Shown: piece by piece, positions 55,410 to 64,000 of the stretch
Layout: each line of letters begins with the position of its first letter
Position numbering within the stretch: position 1 is the stretch's first letter
NCBI GenBank assembly: GCA_947626915.1
Contig: CANQUA010000002.1
Location: forward strand, 60,738-124,737
From: an uncultured Lachnospiraceae bacterium
GTDB taxonomy: Bacteria > Bacillota > Clostridia > Lachnospirales > Lachnospiraceae
Direction: 5' to 3'
DNA length: 64,000 nucleotides
Notes under the pieces: generated by a model
Databases searched by the model: none
What the model was told of the DNA's origin: nothing
The model's input: the letters and a program-made list of their open reading frames with translations, nothing else
Position numbers and translations under genes: made by a program

Positions 55410-57383
55410 TCAGCACCGCTCGAACACAGGTAGGATCTCCAGGGGCGCGTCCGCCGTGATCGTGCGTCCGCCTTCTGTGATCTCGCCGCTGTGGATATTT
55501 TTCCATGAGCCTTTTGGAAGATACACCGTCCGTTTCGTCATTCCCTGGTACAGGACCGGGGCGACCAGGTATCTGGGGCCGAACATGTACTGATCGTCCA
55601 GATCCCAGCACGTTTCGTCTTCCGGAAATTCGTAGAACATGGTGCGGATGACCGGCGAGCCGTTTTCGCTGGCTTCCTCCATAACCGACCGGATGTAGTC
55701 TTTCATTCCCAGCCGGATGTCCAGGTATTTTTTCAGGATTTCATAAACTTCTTCGCCGTAGCTCCACAGTTCATTGGGACGCCCCGTCGCGGAGAAGCCG
55801 CCGCCGTAATCCAGTTCGGAGAGAGGCGGGATATCGTGGGGGCCCCGGTCGCCGTGCATCCGCAGCACCGGGCAGAAAGCCGAGAACTGGAACCAGCGGA
55901 TCAGAAGCTCGTTGAAATGCTCGTCCCGGATGTCGCCGAAGAAACCGCCGGTATCCGACGTCCACCAGGGGATCCCGGCCAGGCCGATGCTGAGCCCCGC
56001 GCTGAGCTGGTCGCGCAGGGAAGCAAAATTGGACCGGACGTCGCCGGACCAGACGAGAGCGGCGTATTTCTGGCTGCCGGCCCATGCGCAGCGCAGAAGA
56101 TTGACGATATCCGTCTGTCCCGCCTGTTTCATCCCTTCATAAAAGGCCCGGGCGTGTTCTTTCGGGTAGCTGTTGCCGACCTTTAAGGCAGGGCCGGTAT
56201 AGTGGCGGTAATGTTCGTAATCGTAGGCGGAGTATTCCGGTTCCGCTTCATCGAGCCAGAACATGTCGATGCCGTAGCGGTAGTAATTCTCTTTTACCTT
56301 GTCCCAGATGTATTCTCTCGCTTCCGGATTGGCGGCGTCGTAGATCAGCGTATCCCCCTGGAAATCAAAACATTGCAAAGAGCCGCGTTCCGTCCGGATA
56401 AACAGACCGCGGTCGAGCATTTCATTGAAATGAACGCTCTTGCGGTCCACCGTAGGCCAGATGGAGACCATGCAGCGTACGCCCATGGCCTTCAGCTCGT
56501 CCAGCATCGCCTGGGGATCGGGCCAGTACGCAGGGTCGAAGCTCCAGTCGCCCTGACGGATCCAGTGGAAGAAATCGATCACGATCACGTCGAGAGGGAT
56601 ACCGCGCCGCTTATATTCGCGCGCCACCGACAGGACCTCTTCCTGCGTGCGGTAGCGCAGCTTGCACTGCCAGAGTCCCAGGGCATTTTCGGGAAATTCG
56701 GGGGCGCGCCCCGTGACCTCGGTGTAATTTTTCAGGATTGCTTTCGGCGTATCGTCGGCGGTGATCCAGTAGTCCAGTTCCTCCGACAATTCGCTGTGCC
56801 ATTGGGTATAATTCGCGCCGAAGACCGCGGTCCCGGTTCCGGGATGGTTCCAGAGAAAACCATAGCCTTTGCTGGATACATAAAACGGGATGCTGATCTG
56901 CGAATTGCGCTGGGCGAGCTCCAGAATGCAGCCTTTCAGGTTCAGGTTCGGCTGCTGGTACTGGCCCATCCCGTAGATCCGCTCCCGGCTGTCCGCCTCG
57001 AAGCGCATGGTGACGGCGTAGTCGCTGCCGCTTACGGGCTTCAGCTCGCGGGCCTCGAATTTCATGCTTGGACTGTGTTCGTTGGCCTGCCGCCAGTCGC
57101 GGGAGTATTCCTTGAGAATGGACGTGCCGCCGCGGAAAAACTCCAGCCAGCCGCCGGAAGACAGTACGCAGCGGATCTTTCCATTGCGGATCTCGGCGCT
57201 GCCGTCGGTGATCTGAATTTCCGCCGTATGGACCGCCGCCGGGTCCAGCGCTTTGTTTTCGTCCGAAAAACGGGCGCTTTTCGTCGCTCTCACGCGCAGC
57301 GCGTTGGTTCCCCATGCTTCGATCCGGATCGTCTCGTTTTTCTCCCGCGCCACGAGACGGCCGTTGTTTTCTGAAAAACGCAT
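55410..57383 (-). CDS. Glycoside hydrolase family 31 (alpha-glucosidase/xylosidase)
   Basis: A 657-residue cytoplasmic retaining glycosidase. Landmarks: an N-terminal beta domain, the catalytic barrel with VIVIDFFHW, the nucleophile motif DMFWLDEAEPEY (about 370), the acid/base region WSGDVRSNFASLRDQL (about 445), and GIPWWTSDTGGFFG. WLDEAEPEY resembles xylosidase-like rather than classical alpha-glucosidase members. No signal peptide, so it acts on imported oligosaccharides. No transporter is adjacent. Confidence 0.92.
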   Translation of the reverse strand: MRFSENNGRLVAREKNETIRIEAWGTNALRVRATKSARFSDENKALDPAAVHTAEIQITDGSAEIRNGKIRCVLSSGGWLEFFRGGTSILKEYSRDWRQANEHSPSMKFEARELKPVSGSDYAVTMRFEADSRERIYGMGQYQQPNLNLKGCILELAQRNSQISIPFYVSSKGYGFLWNHPGTGTAVFGANYTQWHSELSEELDYWITADDTPKAILKNYTEVTGRAPEFPENALGLWQCKLRYRTQEEVLSVAREYKRRGIPLDVIVIDFFHWIRQGDWSFDPAYWPDPQAMLDELKAMGVRCMVSIWPTVDRKSVHFNEMLDRGLFIRTERGSLQCFDFQGDTLIYDAANPEAREYIWDKVKENYYRYGIDMFWLDEAEPEYSAYDYEHYRHYTGPALKVGNSYPKEHARAFYEGMKQAGQTDIVNLLRCAWAGSQKYAALVWSGDVRSNFASLRDQLSAGLSIGLAGIPWWTSDTGGFFGDIRDEHFNELLIRWFQFSAFCPVLRMHGDRGPHDIPPLSELDYGGGFSATGRPNELWSYGEEVYEILKKYLDIRLGMKDYIRSVMEEASENGSPVIRTMFYEFPEDETCWDLDDQYMFGPRYLVAPVLYQGMTKRTVYLPKGSWKNIHSGEITEGGRTITADAPLEILPVFERC

Positions 57384-57612
57384 AAGCTCCAGTTCCTCCT
57401 TATCAGATGAATGATTTGCTGCTGCTATGATTATAACGGCAAAAGAGAATTTTTTCCATATGGTTTTTGCGGTTTTGCAGGGCGGAAAACCGGTAAACCG
57501 CTTCAGCGCCCGGTAGATTTCTTCCGGCCCGGATGGTATAATGTCCGGTAACCGGAAGATGGCCGGCAGACGGACCCGGGGCGGCAGGGGCGGCAGGAAG
57601 CGCCCGAAAGGT

Positions 57613-57646
57613 CTGTCACGAAACTGTCACATTGGTCTGCTATCAT
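57613..57646 (+). promoter_or_regulatory. Two-component promoter with TGTCAC direct repeats
   Basis: CTGTCAC occurs at 57613-57619 and 57624-57630, an 11-base period typical of OmpR/PhoB-family tandem sites. A TATCAT -10 box (57641-57646) follows. The repeats occupy the -35 position and there is no good -35, implying an activator-dependent promoter. Confidence 0.65.
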
Positions 57647-57708
57647 GGAAACTGTGAAAGTTTACTTGGACCGGCGGATGACGCATAACGATAAGGATGG
57701 GGTTGAAA

Positions 57709-58380
57709 GTGACGGAACTGTATTATATTGAGGACGACCGGAATATTGCGCTTGCCGTAAAGGAGTATCTGGAACCGAAGAATTTCAAAGTGACGATCTG
57801 CGGGACGCTTGCGGAGGCAAGACAGAGGCTGAGCGAGCATGTCCCGGCCTGTGTTTTGCTGGACTGGAACATGCCGGACGGCCGCGGGGACCGTCTGTGC
57901 CGATGGATTCGCGGCCGCTGGAAGGAATTGCCGGTCATTTTCCTGACCGTCCGCGGCGACAGCGCGGATATTGTTTCGGGCTTTCAAAATGGGGCCGACG
58001 ATTACATGGTAAAACCGTTTGAATTGGAGGTACTGTATTCGCGGATCCTGGCGGTGCTCCGCAGAGCCGGGAATGCGGCGGAACGGTATCTTTCCTGCGA
58101 TGACATCCGGATCGACCGGAACCGCCGCGCGGTTTTCTGCCATTCGGAGGAAATGTCTCTGAGCGCAGCGGAGTATGAACTGCTTTTGTATCTGATGCAA
58201 AACAAAGGGAAAACGGTAACCCGGGAGAGGATACTGGCGCAGATATGGGATGTAAACGGAAATTATGTGAATGACAATACGTTGACCGTCACCGTAAAAC
58301 GGCTGCGCGATAAGCTTTCCCAGCCGGCCTGCCTGAAAACCGTCAGAAGTGTGGGCTACCGCATGGAGGACACGCTATGA
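57709..58380 (+). CDS. OmpR-family response regulator
   Basis: A 223-residue regulator. Receiver: acidic pocket EDD (about 9), phospho-acceptor in LLDWNMPDG, T in FLTVRG, K in MVKPF. Winged-helix C-terminal domain: LSAAEYELLLYLMQNKGKTVTRERI ... VKRLRDKL. I chose GTG 57709 after AAGGATGGGG; an in-frame ATG at 57697 is possible. It is coupled to the kinase by an ATGA overlap. Confidence 0.92.
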   Translation: MTELYYIEDDRNIALAVKEYLEPKNFKVTICGTLAEARQRLSEHVPACVLLDWNMPDGRGDRLCRWIRGRWKELPVIFLTVRGDSADIVSGFQNGADDYMVKPFELEVLYSRILAVLRRAGNAAERYLSCDDIRIDRNRRAVFCHSEEMSLSAAEYELLLYLMQNKGKTVTRERILAQIWDVNGNYVNDNTLTVTVKRLRDKLSQPACLKTVRSVGYRMEDTL

Positions 58381-59744
58381 GCAGCCGGAAGAATGGATTG
58401 GTTGCTTTGGGGTTTGTATTATCTGTAAGCTTCATTTCTGCCGCCGTCGCCGCATGGCTGGTTTCCTGTCATTACAGCAGGGCTTCCTTTGACCTGGTAA
58501 ACGCGGTCTGCTGCGAGATAATCGAGCAGGAACCGGAAACGCAGAAAATCGTATCTGCCGCATTAAAAGTATATACGGAGGGGAATCCGGATGGCCTTTT
58601 GGAAGATCCTGTATTGTCCGCGCTGGGGTATCATGTGTCTGATTTTTCGGAGCTTTCATACAGGCAGGCTGCTTTTTTTGCGGCGGTCGGATTGGCAGCG
58701 GGAGTTTCCCTTTTCTTTTTCACGTTTTTTTACCGAAGCAGGGCGGAAAACAGGAGAATCAAGGATTTAGCCGGGTATCTGGAACAGGTAAACAATGGAA
58801 AAGCGCTGATTTTGTCCGCTTCCGGAGAGGACGATTTCTCCCGGCTGGAGGATGAAATTTATAAAACCGTGACATTTCTTTATCAGACGAAAGAGCAGGC
58901 CGTACAGACCAGAAATGATTTCGCGGAGAATTTGTCCAATATCGCGCACCAGATCAAGACGCCGATCACCGCGATTTCTTTGGCCGTCCAGAGGATGAAG
59001 CAGGCTTCCGGCTGCGCGGCTGCGGAACAAGCGAGGACCGGTCATGTCCCGGAACCGGAAGAGGGTCAAACAGCCGCGGAACAGAAGGAGCATGCTTCGG
59101 AGCGGAAGGATGGGCATACGGCCCCGGAACAGAAGGAGACGGGGCCTGTTCCGGAACAAAATGCGGACTATAATATTCCGAAGCAAAATGAGAACCGCAC
59201 AGCCCTGGAACAGATCGAAAAGCAGCTCTCGCGGCTGACTTATCTGGAGGAGTCCCTGCTGGTCCTGGCCCGGCTCGACGCAGGAACACTGGTTCTGCAA
59301 AAAGAGGAAACCGATGTCTTTACTCTCCTTACTCTTGCGGCAGATAATCTGCAGGAGCTTTTCCGCGGTTCCGGTACTTCCGTCGAGATACGGGAGCAGG
59401 GGGAACTGTGCATTTCGGCGGATATGGAGTGGACAATGGAGGCGATCATGAATCTGATGAAAAACTGTATGGAACACGCCCCCCGGGGAACGGTCCATGG
59501 TTCCTATGCCCGGAATCCGCTGTATACGGAAATCCTGATCTGGGATGAGGGGAAAGGATTTGCGAGGGAAGATATACCGCATCTCTTTGAACGGTTTTAC
59601 CGGGGGCAAAACGCCCATGAAGGCGGAATCGGGATCGGACTGGCTCTGGCCAAAGAGATCATAGAACGCCAAAACGGGACGATACGGGCAGCGAACAAAC
59701 CCGGCGGAGGAGCCCTTTTTGAGATCCGCTTTTATACTTTGTAA
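58377..59744 (+). CDS. Sensor histidine kinase with an inserted DHp domain
   Basis: A 455-residue membrane kinase: TM1 about 8-27, a short extracellular loop of about 75 residues, TM2 about 102-122, HAMP-like region, H-box IAHQIKTPITAISLA (about 188), N-box LMKNCMEHAP, G-boxes WDEGKGFAREDIPHLFERFYRG and GIGIGLALAKEII. Between the two DHp helices about 70 extra residues with EQKE/PEQ repeats are inserted (about 205-278). The short sensor loop and linked ABC transporter suggest peptide or antibiotic sensing through the permease. Confidence 0.9.
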   Translation: MSSRKNGLVALGFVLSVSFISAAVAAWLVSCHYSRASFDLVNAVCCEIIEQEPETQKIVSAALKVYTEGNPDGLLEDPVLSALGYHVSDFSELSYRQAAFFAAVGLAAGVSLFFFTFFYRSRAENRRIKDLAGYLEQVNNGKALILSASGEDDFSRLEDEIYKTVTFLYQTKEQAVQTRNDFAENLSNIAHQIKTPITAISLAVQRMKQASGCAAAEQARTGHVPEPEEGQTAAEQKEHASERKDGHTAPEQKETGPVPEQNADYNIPKQNENRTALEQIEKQLSRLTYLEESLLVLARLDAGTLVLQKEETDVFTLLTLAADNLQELFRGSGTSVEIREQGELCISADMEWTMEAIMNLMKNCMEHAPRGTVHGSYARNPLYTEILIWDEGKGFAREDIPHLFERFYRGQNAHEGGIGIGLALAKEIIERQNGTIRAANKPGGGALFEIRFYTL

Positions 59745-59904
59745 ACATCGTGCGGAGCACATAAAATACGGGATGCCCTGCGGGCAGTCACTGAGCTGTA
59801 ACTTTCATTTGGTACAATGTAATGGTAAAGGCAGGGAGGCTACGTCTCCCGACAGGAAGCGCAAAATCGAAAGACAGGCGCACAAAAGAAAGGAGAACAG
59901 CAAA

Positions 59905-60585
59905 ATGGAAATCTTAAAATGTGAAAAGGTCAGGAAGGTATACGATTCCGGAGGAAATCAGACGGCAGCGCTTGACGGGGTCGATCTGTCTGTGAACAGG
60001 GGAGAATTTGTGGCGATCCTCGGGGCCTCCGGGTCAGGCAAGTCCACGCTTCTGCATATTCTGGGAAGTGTAGACAAACCTACGGGGGGAAAAGTCGTCA
60101 TAGACGGAACCGACCTCTCCGGACTGAATCAGACCCAGGCGGCGATTTTCCGGCGCAGGAAGGTAGGACTGGTCTATCAGTTTTATAACCTGATCCCTAC
60201 TCTCACGGCGCGGAAAAACATTTTAATGCCGCTTGCGCTTGATAGGAAAAAGCCGAATCAGGAGTATTTTGATAAGATTACAGGCTCTCTCGGGATCGCC
60301 GATAAACTGGATCTTCTGCCGAACCAGTTATCCGGCGGCCAGCAGCAGAGAGTTGCGATCGCGCGCGCCTTGATCTACCGGCCCGCCCTGCTTCTGGCAG
60401 ATGAACCGACCGGAAATCTGGATCAGAAGAATTCCAAAGAGGTCGTTGACATGCTGAAGCTTTCCAACCGTAACCTGGAACAGACCATTCTGCTGATCAC
60501 TCATGACGAAAAGGTTGCTTTGGCGGCAGAACGGATCGTTACGCTTGAGGATGGGCGCATCGTCCGTGATGAGCGGCGGAGGTAA
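59905..60585 (+). CDS. ABC transporter ATPase (MacB/BceA type)
   Basis: A 226-residue ATPase. Walker [11 protein letters not shown] (about 40), Q-loop [11 protein letters not shown], signature [12 protein letters not shown], Walker [16 protein letters not shown] 59905 follows AAAGGAGAACAGCAA. A separate promoter is likely in the 160-base gap after the kinase: TACAAT near 59814-59819. It pairs with the permease six bases downstream. Confidence 0.93.
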   Translation: MEILKCEKVRKVYDSGGNQTAALDGVDLSVNRGEFVAILGASGSGKSTLLHILGSVDKPTGGKVVIDGTDLSGLNQTQAAIFRRRKVGLVYQFYNLIPTLTARKNILMPLALDRKKPNQEYFDKITGSLGIADKLDLLPNQLSGGQQQRVAIARALIYRPALLLADEPTGNLDQKNSKEVVDMLKLSNRNLEQTILLITHDEKVALAAERIVTLEDGRIVRDERRR

Positions 60586-60590
60586 CGGTT

Positions 60591-62915
60591 ATGTGGAGAG
60601 ATTACTCATCAGGTTATATAAAAAACAACCGATCGGCCGGGTTGTCTGTTACGATCGCGGCATTCATCTCTGCCCTGCTTTTATCCCTGCTGTGCGGCCT
60701 GTTTTATAACGCATGGAAATATGAAGCGGAGCGGATCGAACTGGAGGAAGGCCGCTGGCACAGCCGTATCATCGGGGATCTTGCGGCAGAGGACGTGGAA
60801 ACGATCAAAAATTTTGCGAATGTGGAAGACGCAGAGCGAAACGAAAAGGGACAGAAGGGGGCGGAGTCGGCCGTAGATATTTATTTCAGCGATAAAAAGG
60901 CTGTTCTTACGGATACTCCCCGTATTGCGCAGCAGCTCGGAATCGGGCCGGAACGAATCGTCTATAACTATGAACTTCTTGCCATGTACCTGATCCGCGG
61001 TCCCGGCGATACGGCCCCGAGGCTTTTGTTCCCGCTGTTTCTTCTGATTACGCTGGCGGCGTCCTTTTCGCTGATCCTTATTATCCATAATGCTTTTGCG
61101 GTATCCATGAACGCGAGGATCCATCAGTTCGGCATTTTCTCCAGTATCGGGGCCACGCCGAAACAGATCCGGGCGTGTCTTTTGCAGGAAGCGGCCGTGC
61201 TCTGCGCGGGGCCGCTGCTTGCCGGAACCCTGCTTGGCATTGGGGGCAGCGCGGGGATCCTAAGCTTGAGCAATACCATGCTGGGCAGCGGCGTCCCCGG
61301 ACGGCATGAGGCGTCCTTTGGCTATCATCCGCTGGTGCTGGCGCTGACATTGCTCGTAACAGTCATAACGATCCGGATCTCCGCATGGCTCCCCGCCCGG
61401 CGCTTAAGCAGGCTGACGCCGCTGGAGGCGATTAAAAATACCGGGGAATTCCAATTAAAACGCAAAAAAAGCTCCCGTTTACTCTCATTTCTATTCGGGA
61501 TCGAAGGAGAACTGGCCGGCAGCGCGTTGAAAGCGCAAAAGAAAGCGCTGCGGACCGCGTCCCTGTCGCTTATCGTTTCATTCCTTGCGTTCGCGCTCAT
61601 GCAGTGCTTCTTCTCCCTCTCCCAGATCAGCACGAGGGAAACCTATTTTGAACGGTATCAGGACGTATGGGATATTATGGTTACTGTAAAAGATACCGGT
61701 GTTGATGAATTTGAAGAAGCTGACAGTATTCGGGGGCTTGGGGGTGTGGAAAGCGCCATTGTATACCAGAAGGCTTCCGCAAAAAGAATCATTGCCGAAG
61801 AAGAAATGGGCGAAGAAATGAAGTCCTTCGGCGGGTTTTCCGGGGCTCCCGCAAGCTATGTGACGCAGGCGGACGGAGGATGGCTGGTAAACGCTCCTCT
61901 TGTCATTATGGACGACCAGAGTTTTGACGCTTATTGTGAGCGGGTCGGCACTGTTCCGCGTTTTGACGGCGCGGTGATTTTAAATCAGATCCGCGATGTG
62001 ACAAACCCTGATTTCCGGCATCCTGTTTTTATGCCTTATATAAAGGCGCCCGGCACCGGTGAAAACGCGGTGAGCGTGCTGAGACGGTCCGGCAGCAGGG
62101 AGCAGCCCGGCAGTGAGGGGCAGCCAGCCAGCAGGGAGCAGTCCGGCCGTGCAGAGGCGCTCCCCGGGGCTGCCTCCATGCCATCCGGCAGCGACGGGGA
62201 AACAACGGCGGAGGTTCCCGTCCTGGCTTATACGCAGGAGGTTCCGGCGCTTCGGGAGGAATATGCAACGCTTGACTATTATGAATTGGTGCATTTTATC
62301 CCCGCGTCCCTATGGAAGAAAATCAAGGGGCAGATCGGAGGAACGGAGGCAGACAGCTACATCTGCATCCGCGCCGGAGAGGACGCGGCTCTGGAAAAAT
62401 TGAACGTTTTGCAGGACGAGATCGCGCAGCTTGCCGATGGAAAATATACCATAGAACAGGAAAACCGTATTCAGAAATATGAGACAAATAACAGACAGAT
62501 CCAGGGAATGATGGCAGTTTTCGGGGCTTTCTGTGTTCTGCTTGCGGTCATCGGCATCGGCAATGTGTTCTCTAATACATTGGGATTTGTCCGTCAAAGG
62601 AGAAGGGAATTTGCCCGGTATATGTCGGTAGGGCTGACGCCGGAGGAACTGAAAAAGATGTTCTGTATAGAAGAGGTCGTGCTCGCCGGGCGTCCGATCT
62701 TAATCAGCCTGCCGATCACAGCCATCGCGACCGGATTCGTGCTGAAGGCAAGCTATATGGAGGCTGGAGTATTTCTGGCGGAAGCGCCGTATATTCCGAT
62801 TCTCCTGTTCATGCTGGCCATCCTGGTCTCCGTGGCACTGGCGTATGGTCTGGCCTGGCGCGGTGTGCGAAGAATCAGCCTGGCCGAGGTACTTAGAGAC
62901 GATACCATGATGTAA
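60591..62915 (+). CDS. FtsX-type ABC transporter permease
   Basis: A 774-residue permease with an N-terminal TM, an extracellular loop of about 100 residues, a first FtsX domain (ASFSLILIIHNAFAVSM, GIFSSIGATPKQI), a second extracellular domain of about 260 residues and a second FtsX block (MMAVFGAFCVLLAVIGIG, YMSVGLTPEEL). The second loop carries a low-complexity Ser/Gly/Gln/Arg insert (about 500-545). Likely role: antimicrobial-peptide sensing or removal with the linked two-component system. Confidence 0.9.
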   Translation: MWRDYSSGYIKNNRSAGLSVTIAAFISALLLSLLCGLFYNAWKYEAERIELEEGRWHSRIIGDLAAEDVETIKNFANVEDAERNEKGQKGAESAVDIYFSDKKAVLTDTPRIAQQLGIGPERIVYNYELLAMYLIRGPGDTAPRLLFPLFLLITLAASFSLILIIHNAFAVSMNARIHQFGIFSSIGATPKQIRACLLQEAAVLCAGPLLAGTLLGIGGSAGILSLSNTMLGSGVPGRHEASFGYHPLVLALTLLVTVITIRISAWLPARRLSRLTPLEAIKNTGEFQLKRKKSSRLLSFLFGIEGELAGSALKAQKKALRTASLSLIVSFLAFALMQCFFSLSQISTRETYFERYQDVWDIMVTVKDTGVDEFEEADSIRGLGGVESAIVYQKASAKRIIAEEEMGEEMKSFGGFSGAPASYVTQADGGWLVNAPLVIMDDQSFDAYCERVGTVPRFDGAVILNQIRDVTNPDFRHPVFMPYIKAPGTGENAVSVLRRSGSREQPGSEGQPASREQSGRAEALPGAASMPSGSDGETTAEVPVLAYTQEVPALREEYATLDYYELVHFIPASLWKKIKGQIGGTEADSYICIRAGEDAALEKLNVLQDEIAQLADGKYTIEQENRIQKYETNNRQIQGMMAVFGAFCVLLAVIGIGNVFSNTLGFVRQRRREFARYMSVGLTPEELKKMFCIEEVVLAGRPILISLPITAIATGFVLKASYMEAGVFLAEAPYIPILLFMLAILVSVALAYGLAWRGVRRISLAEVLRDDTMM

Positions 62916-63051
62916 AACAGCGCGGATCATACGCCCGTTCCGGTTTCCTGTTTCGGGGCTTTGGAGGCGCGGCAGTCCGCAGGCCGGGAGGAAGCGGAAG
63001 CAGGCGCTGAACCGCATCCGGTCGGCGGTCGTTTGCCGAAATAAGATTTGA

Positions 63052-63100
63052 CGCCATGCTGCGCGGCGGCAGGAAAATGCCGTGCGGCATGGCGTTTTCT
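63052..63100 (+). terminator. Terminator downstream of the permease
   Basis: CGCCATGC (63052-63059) pairs with GCATGGCG (63087-63094), with an inner CGGC..GC stem, followed by TTTTCTGTT. It lies 137 bases after the permease stop. Confidence 0.8.
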
Positions 63101-63120
63101 GTTCTGGGTCGGATAGACCC

Positions 63121-63170
63121 TGTTGAGTACGCTTCCGTTTCTCAACAGAGAAACGGAAACGTGCTCAACG
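63121..63170. repeat. Long near-perfect hairpin of unknown role
   Basis: A 50-base inverted repeat: arms 63121-63143 and 63148-63170, 23 pairs with one C-A mismatch and two G-U, loop AACA. No U-tract follows. The DNA becomes AT-rich immediately to its right, so it marks the edge of the conjugative-element remnant. The rest of 62916-63282 has no gene. Confidence 0.8.
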
Positions 63171-63282
63171 TTAAACCGGAAACGATTTGTCAAGGACTTT
63201 TTAATTAAATTTACAAAAAAACAGAAAAATAGCGGGCCGGAAACCTGTTTGTTGATTCCCGACCCTCGCTGTCAATGCGAAA

Positions 63283-63468
63283 TTACATCTGCCGTATCTC
63301 GTTTTTCAGCATACGCTTGATCTTGTCGCTCATGGTTTCCCGGCGGGTGATGCTGAAATGCACCCTCACCCGATAGGTAGTCCTGCCGATCTTTCGTATC
63401 AGGACGGGCGGTTCGGTGCCGGCGTTGGCCGGTGTTGTAGTGACAGGGGCGTTTTTCTCGTTGTTCAT
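63283..63468 (-). CDS. TnpW-like transposon-encoded small protein
   Basis: A 61-residue protein from the ATG at 63468 (site GGAAAGGAATGTCT). The core LIRKIGRTTYRVRVHFS then RRETMSDKIKRML fits the TnpW family found in clostridial conjugative elements. Function unknown in the family. It lies downstream of the replication gene remnants, same strand, as in those elements. Confidence 0.8.
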   Translation of the reverse strand: MNNEKNAPVTTTPANAGTEPPVLIRKIGRTTYRVRVHFSITRRETMSDKIKRMLKNEIRQM

Positions 63469-63536
63469 AGACATTCCTTTCCGTAAAAAAACAGCCGTAC
63501 CGTTTCCCGGCAGGCTGCAATCCATCTGGCTTCATT

Positions 63537-63741
63537 TCAGCTGCGATTTTGGGATATGATTCCCTTTGCCGCCGATTTGGTGGCCTCGGCGTTGCCTTCC
63601 CGGAAGTTCTTCCCGGCGAACAGGACAGGGGCACACTGTTCCAGGATACGGTCATAGATTCTGGCATGGGACAGGTCGGGCGGGTTCTTGATTTCCTCCA
63701 GCCGCAGATTGGTCGTGATGATCATGGGCTTACGGCTGCGG
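63537..63741 (-). pseudogene. C-terminal fragment of a DnaC/IstB-like ATP-binding protein
   Basis: The frame reads SYRSRKPMIITTNLRLEEI, then HARIYDRILEQCAPVLF, the C-terminal end of DnaC-type helicase loaders of conjugative elements. Walker A and most of the ATPase domain are missing; the sequence joins directly to another truncated gene near 63741. Confidence 0.75.
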
Positions 63742-63903
63742 TAGCTGGAGCCGCCCGCCGTGTTTCAGCGATTTCAGACAGAGCATCAGCAGGATATTGG
63801 AGTAGAGGATTCCGTCCTGCATACTTTTCAGCAGGATGATGGAATCATCGTCAAAATAGTTCTCTTTCAGTTTCAGGTAATAATATTTTCGATTGTCTGA
63901 CAT
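63730..63903 (-). pseudogene. N-terminal fragment of a replisome organizer protein
   Basis: From ATG 63903 (site AAAGGAGCATTACCAG) the frame reads MSDNRKYYYLKLKENYFDDD, then LLKSMQDGILYSNILLMLCLKSLKHGGRLQL, the typical start of phage/ICE replisome organizers. It ends three codons after the junction with the DnaC-like fragment, far shorter than the family's usual 250 or more residues. Confidence 0.75.
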
Positions 63904-64000
63904 CTGGTAATGCTCCTTTGGTCGAAAATGGGGTCTGTACGCCTTTAGGGGCTGTTTTCCGGGGGCAGAGGATAAAAGTATCATGCACCCTTTGACACCC

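Overview
The window looks like chromosomal DNA from a spore-forming gut Firmicute, most likely Lachnospiraceae. The evidence is a Clostridia-style nusA-infB-pnp operon, CotF-type spore coat genes, a LexA box of the Gram-positive type, near-consensus sigma-A promoters, and a conjugative-element remnant with TnpW and replisome-organizer genes. The core is GC-rich; three patches are clearly more AT-rich (about 19.4-25.9, 45.6-47.6 and 63.1-63.3 kb).

Layout. 0-15.9 kb is the translation/RNA operon: rimP, nusA, ylxR, an L7Ae-like gene, infB, rbfA, nrnA, truB, ribF, rpsO, pnp, then gltX. 16-19.4 kb holds two tandem MgtE magnesium transporters of equal length, each with a structured leader. 19.4-25.9 kb is an accessory island. 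It contains an McrBC restriction pair, a duplicated type I toxin / antisense-RNA locus, a cassette of secreted proteins, a promoter-driven structured small RNA with no gene in it, a 3' tRNA-Met half, and finally intact tRNA-Met and tRNA-Val. 26.3-30.6 kb carries housekeeping or accessory enzymes (asparaginase, APH-like kinase, MazG-like, MmcQ-EVE fusion, SpoU methyltransferase). 30.9-34.1 kb has a large secreted protein and an SPFH / Arc-type pair. 34.4-43 kb has SOS-linked sbcDC, ApbE, an EamA exporter and an ABC-F protein. 43.2-43.8 kb is a small spore coat operon. 44.7-48.9 kb has a WYL regulator, an AT-rich membrane/coiled-coil pair and a Sel1-repeat protein. 49-55.3 kb has a glycosyltransferase fused to a MarR-like domain, a short UvrA paralog and a UvrD-type helicase. 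55.4-57.4 kb is a GH31 glycosidase. 57.7-62.9 kb is a two-component system with its ABC transporter. The right edge is a deleted fragment of a conjugative element on the minus strand.

The most interesting stretch is 22.6-25.9 kb. One ancestral unit (Hol-Tox-like peptide gene, convergent antisense RNA, spacer, tRNA terminator, tRNA-Met) appears twice. The left copy has lost the toxin N-terminus next to mcrC, has been split by a cassette of about 1.9 kb, and ends in a tRNA half broken at the anticodon loop. The cassette includes a small RNA of about 98 nt: promoter, two 12-bp hairpins and a closing stem joined directly to a U-tract. I cannot assign it to a known family.
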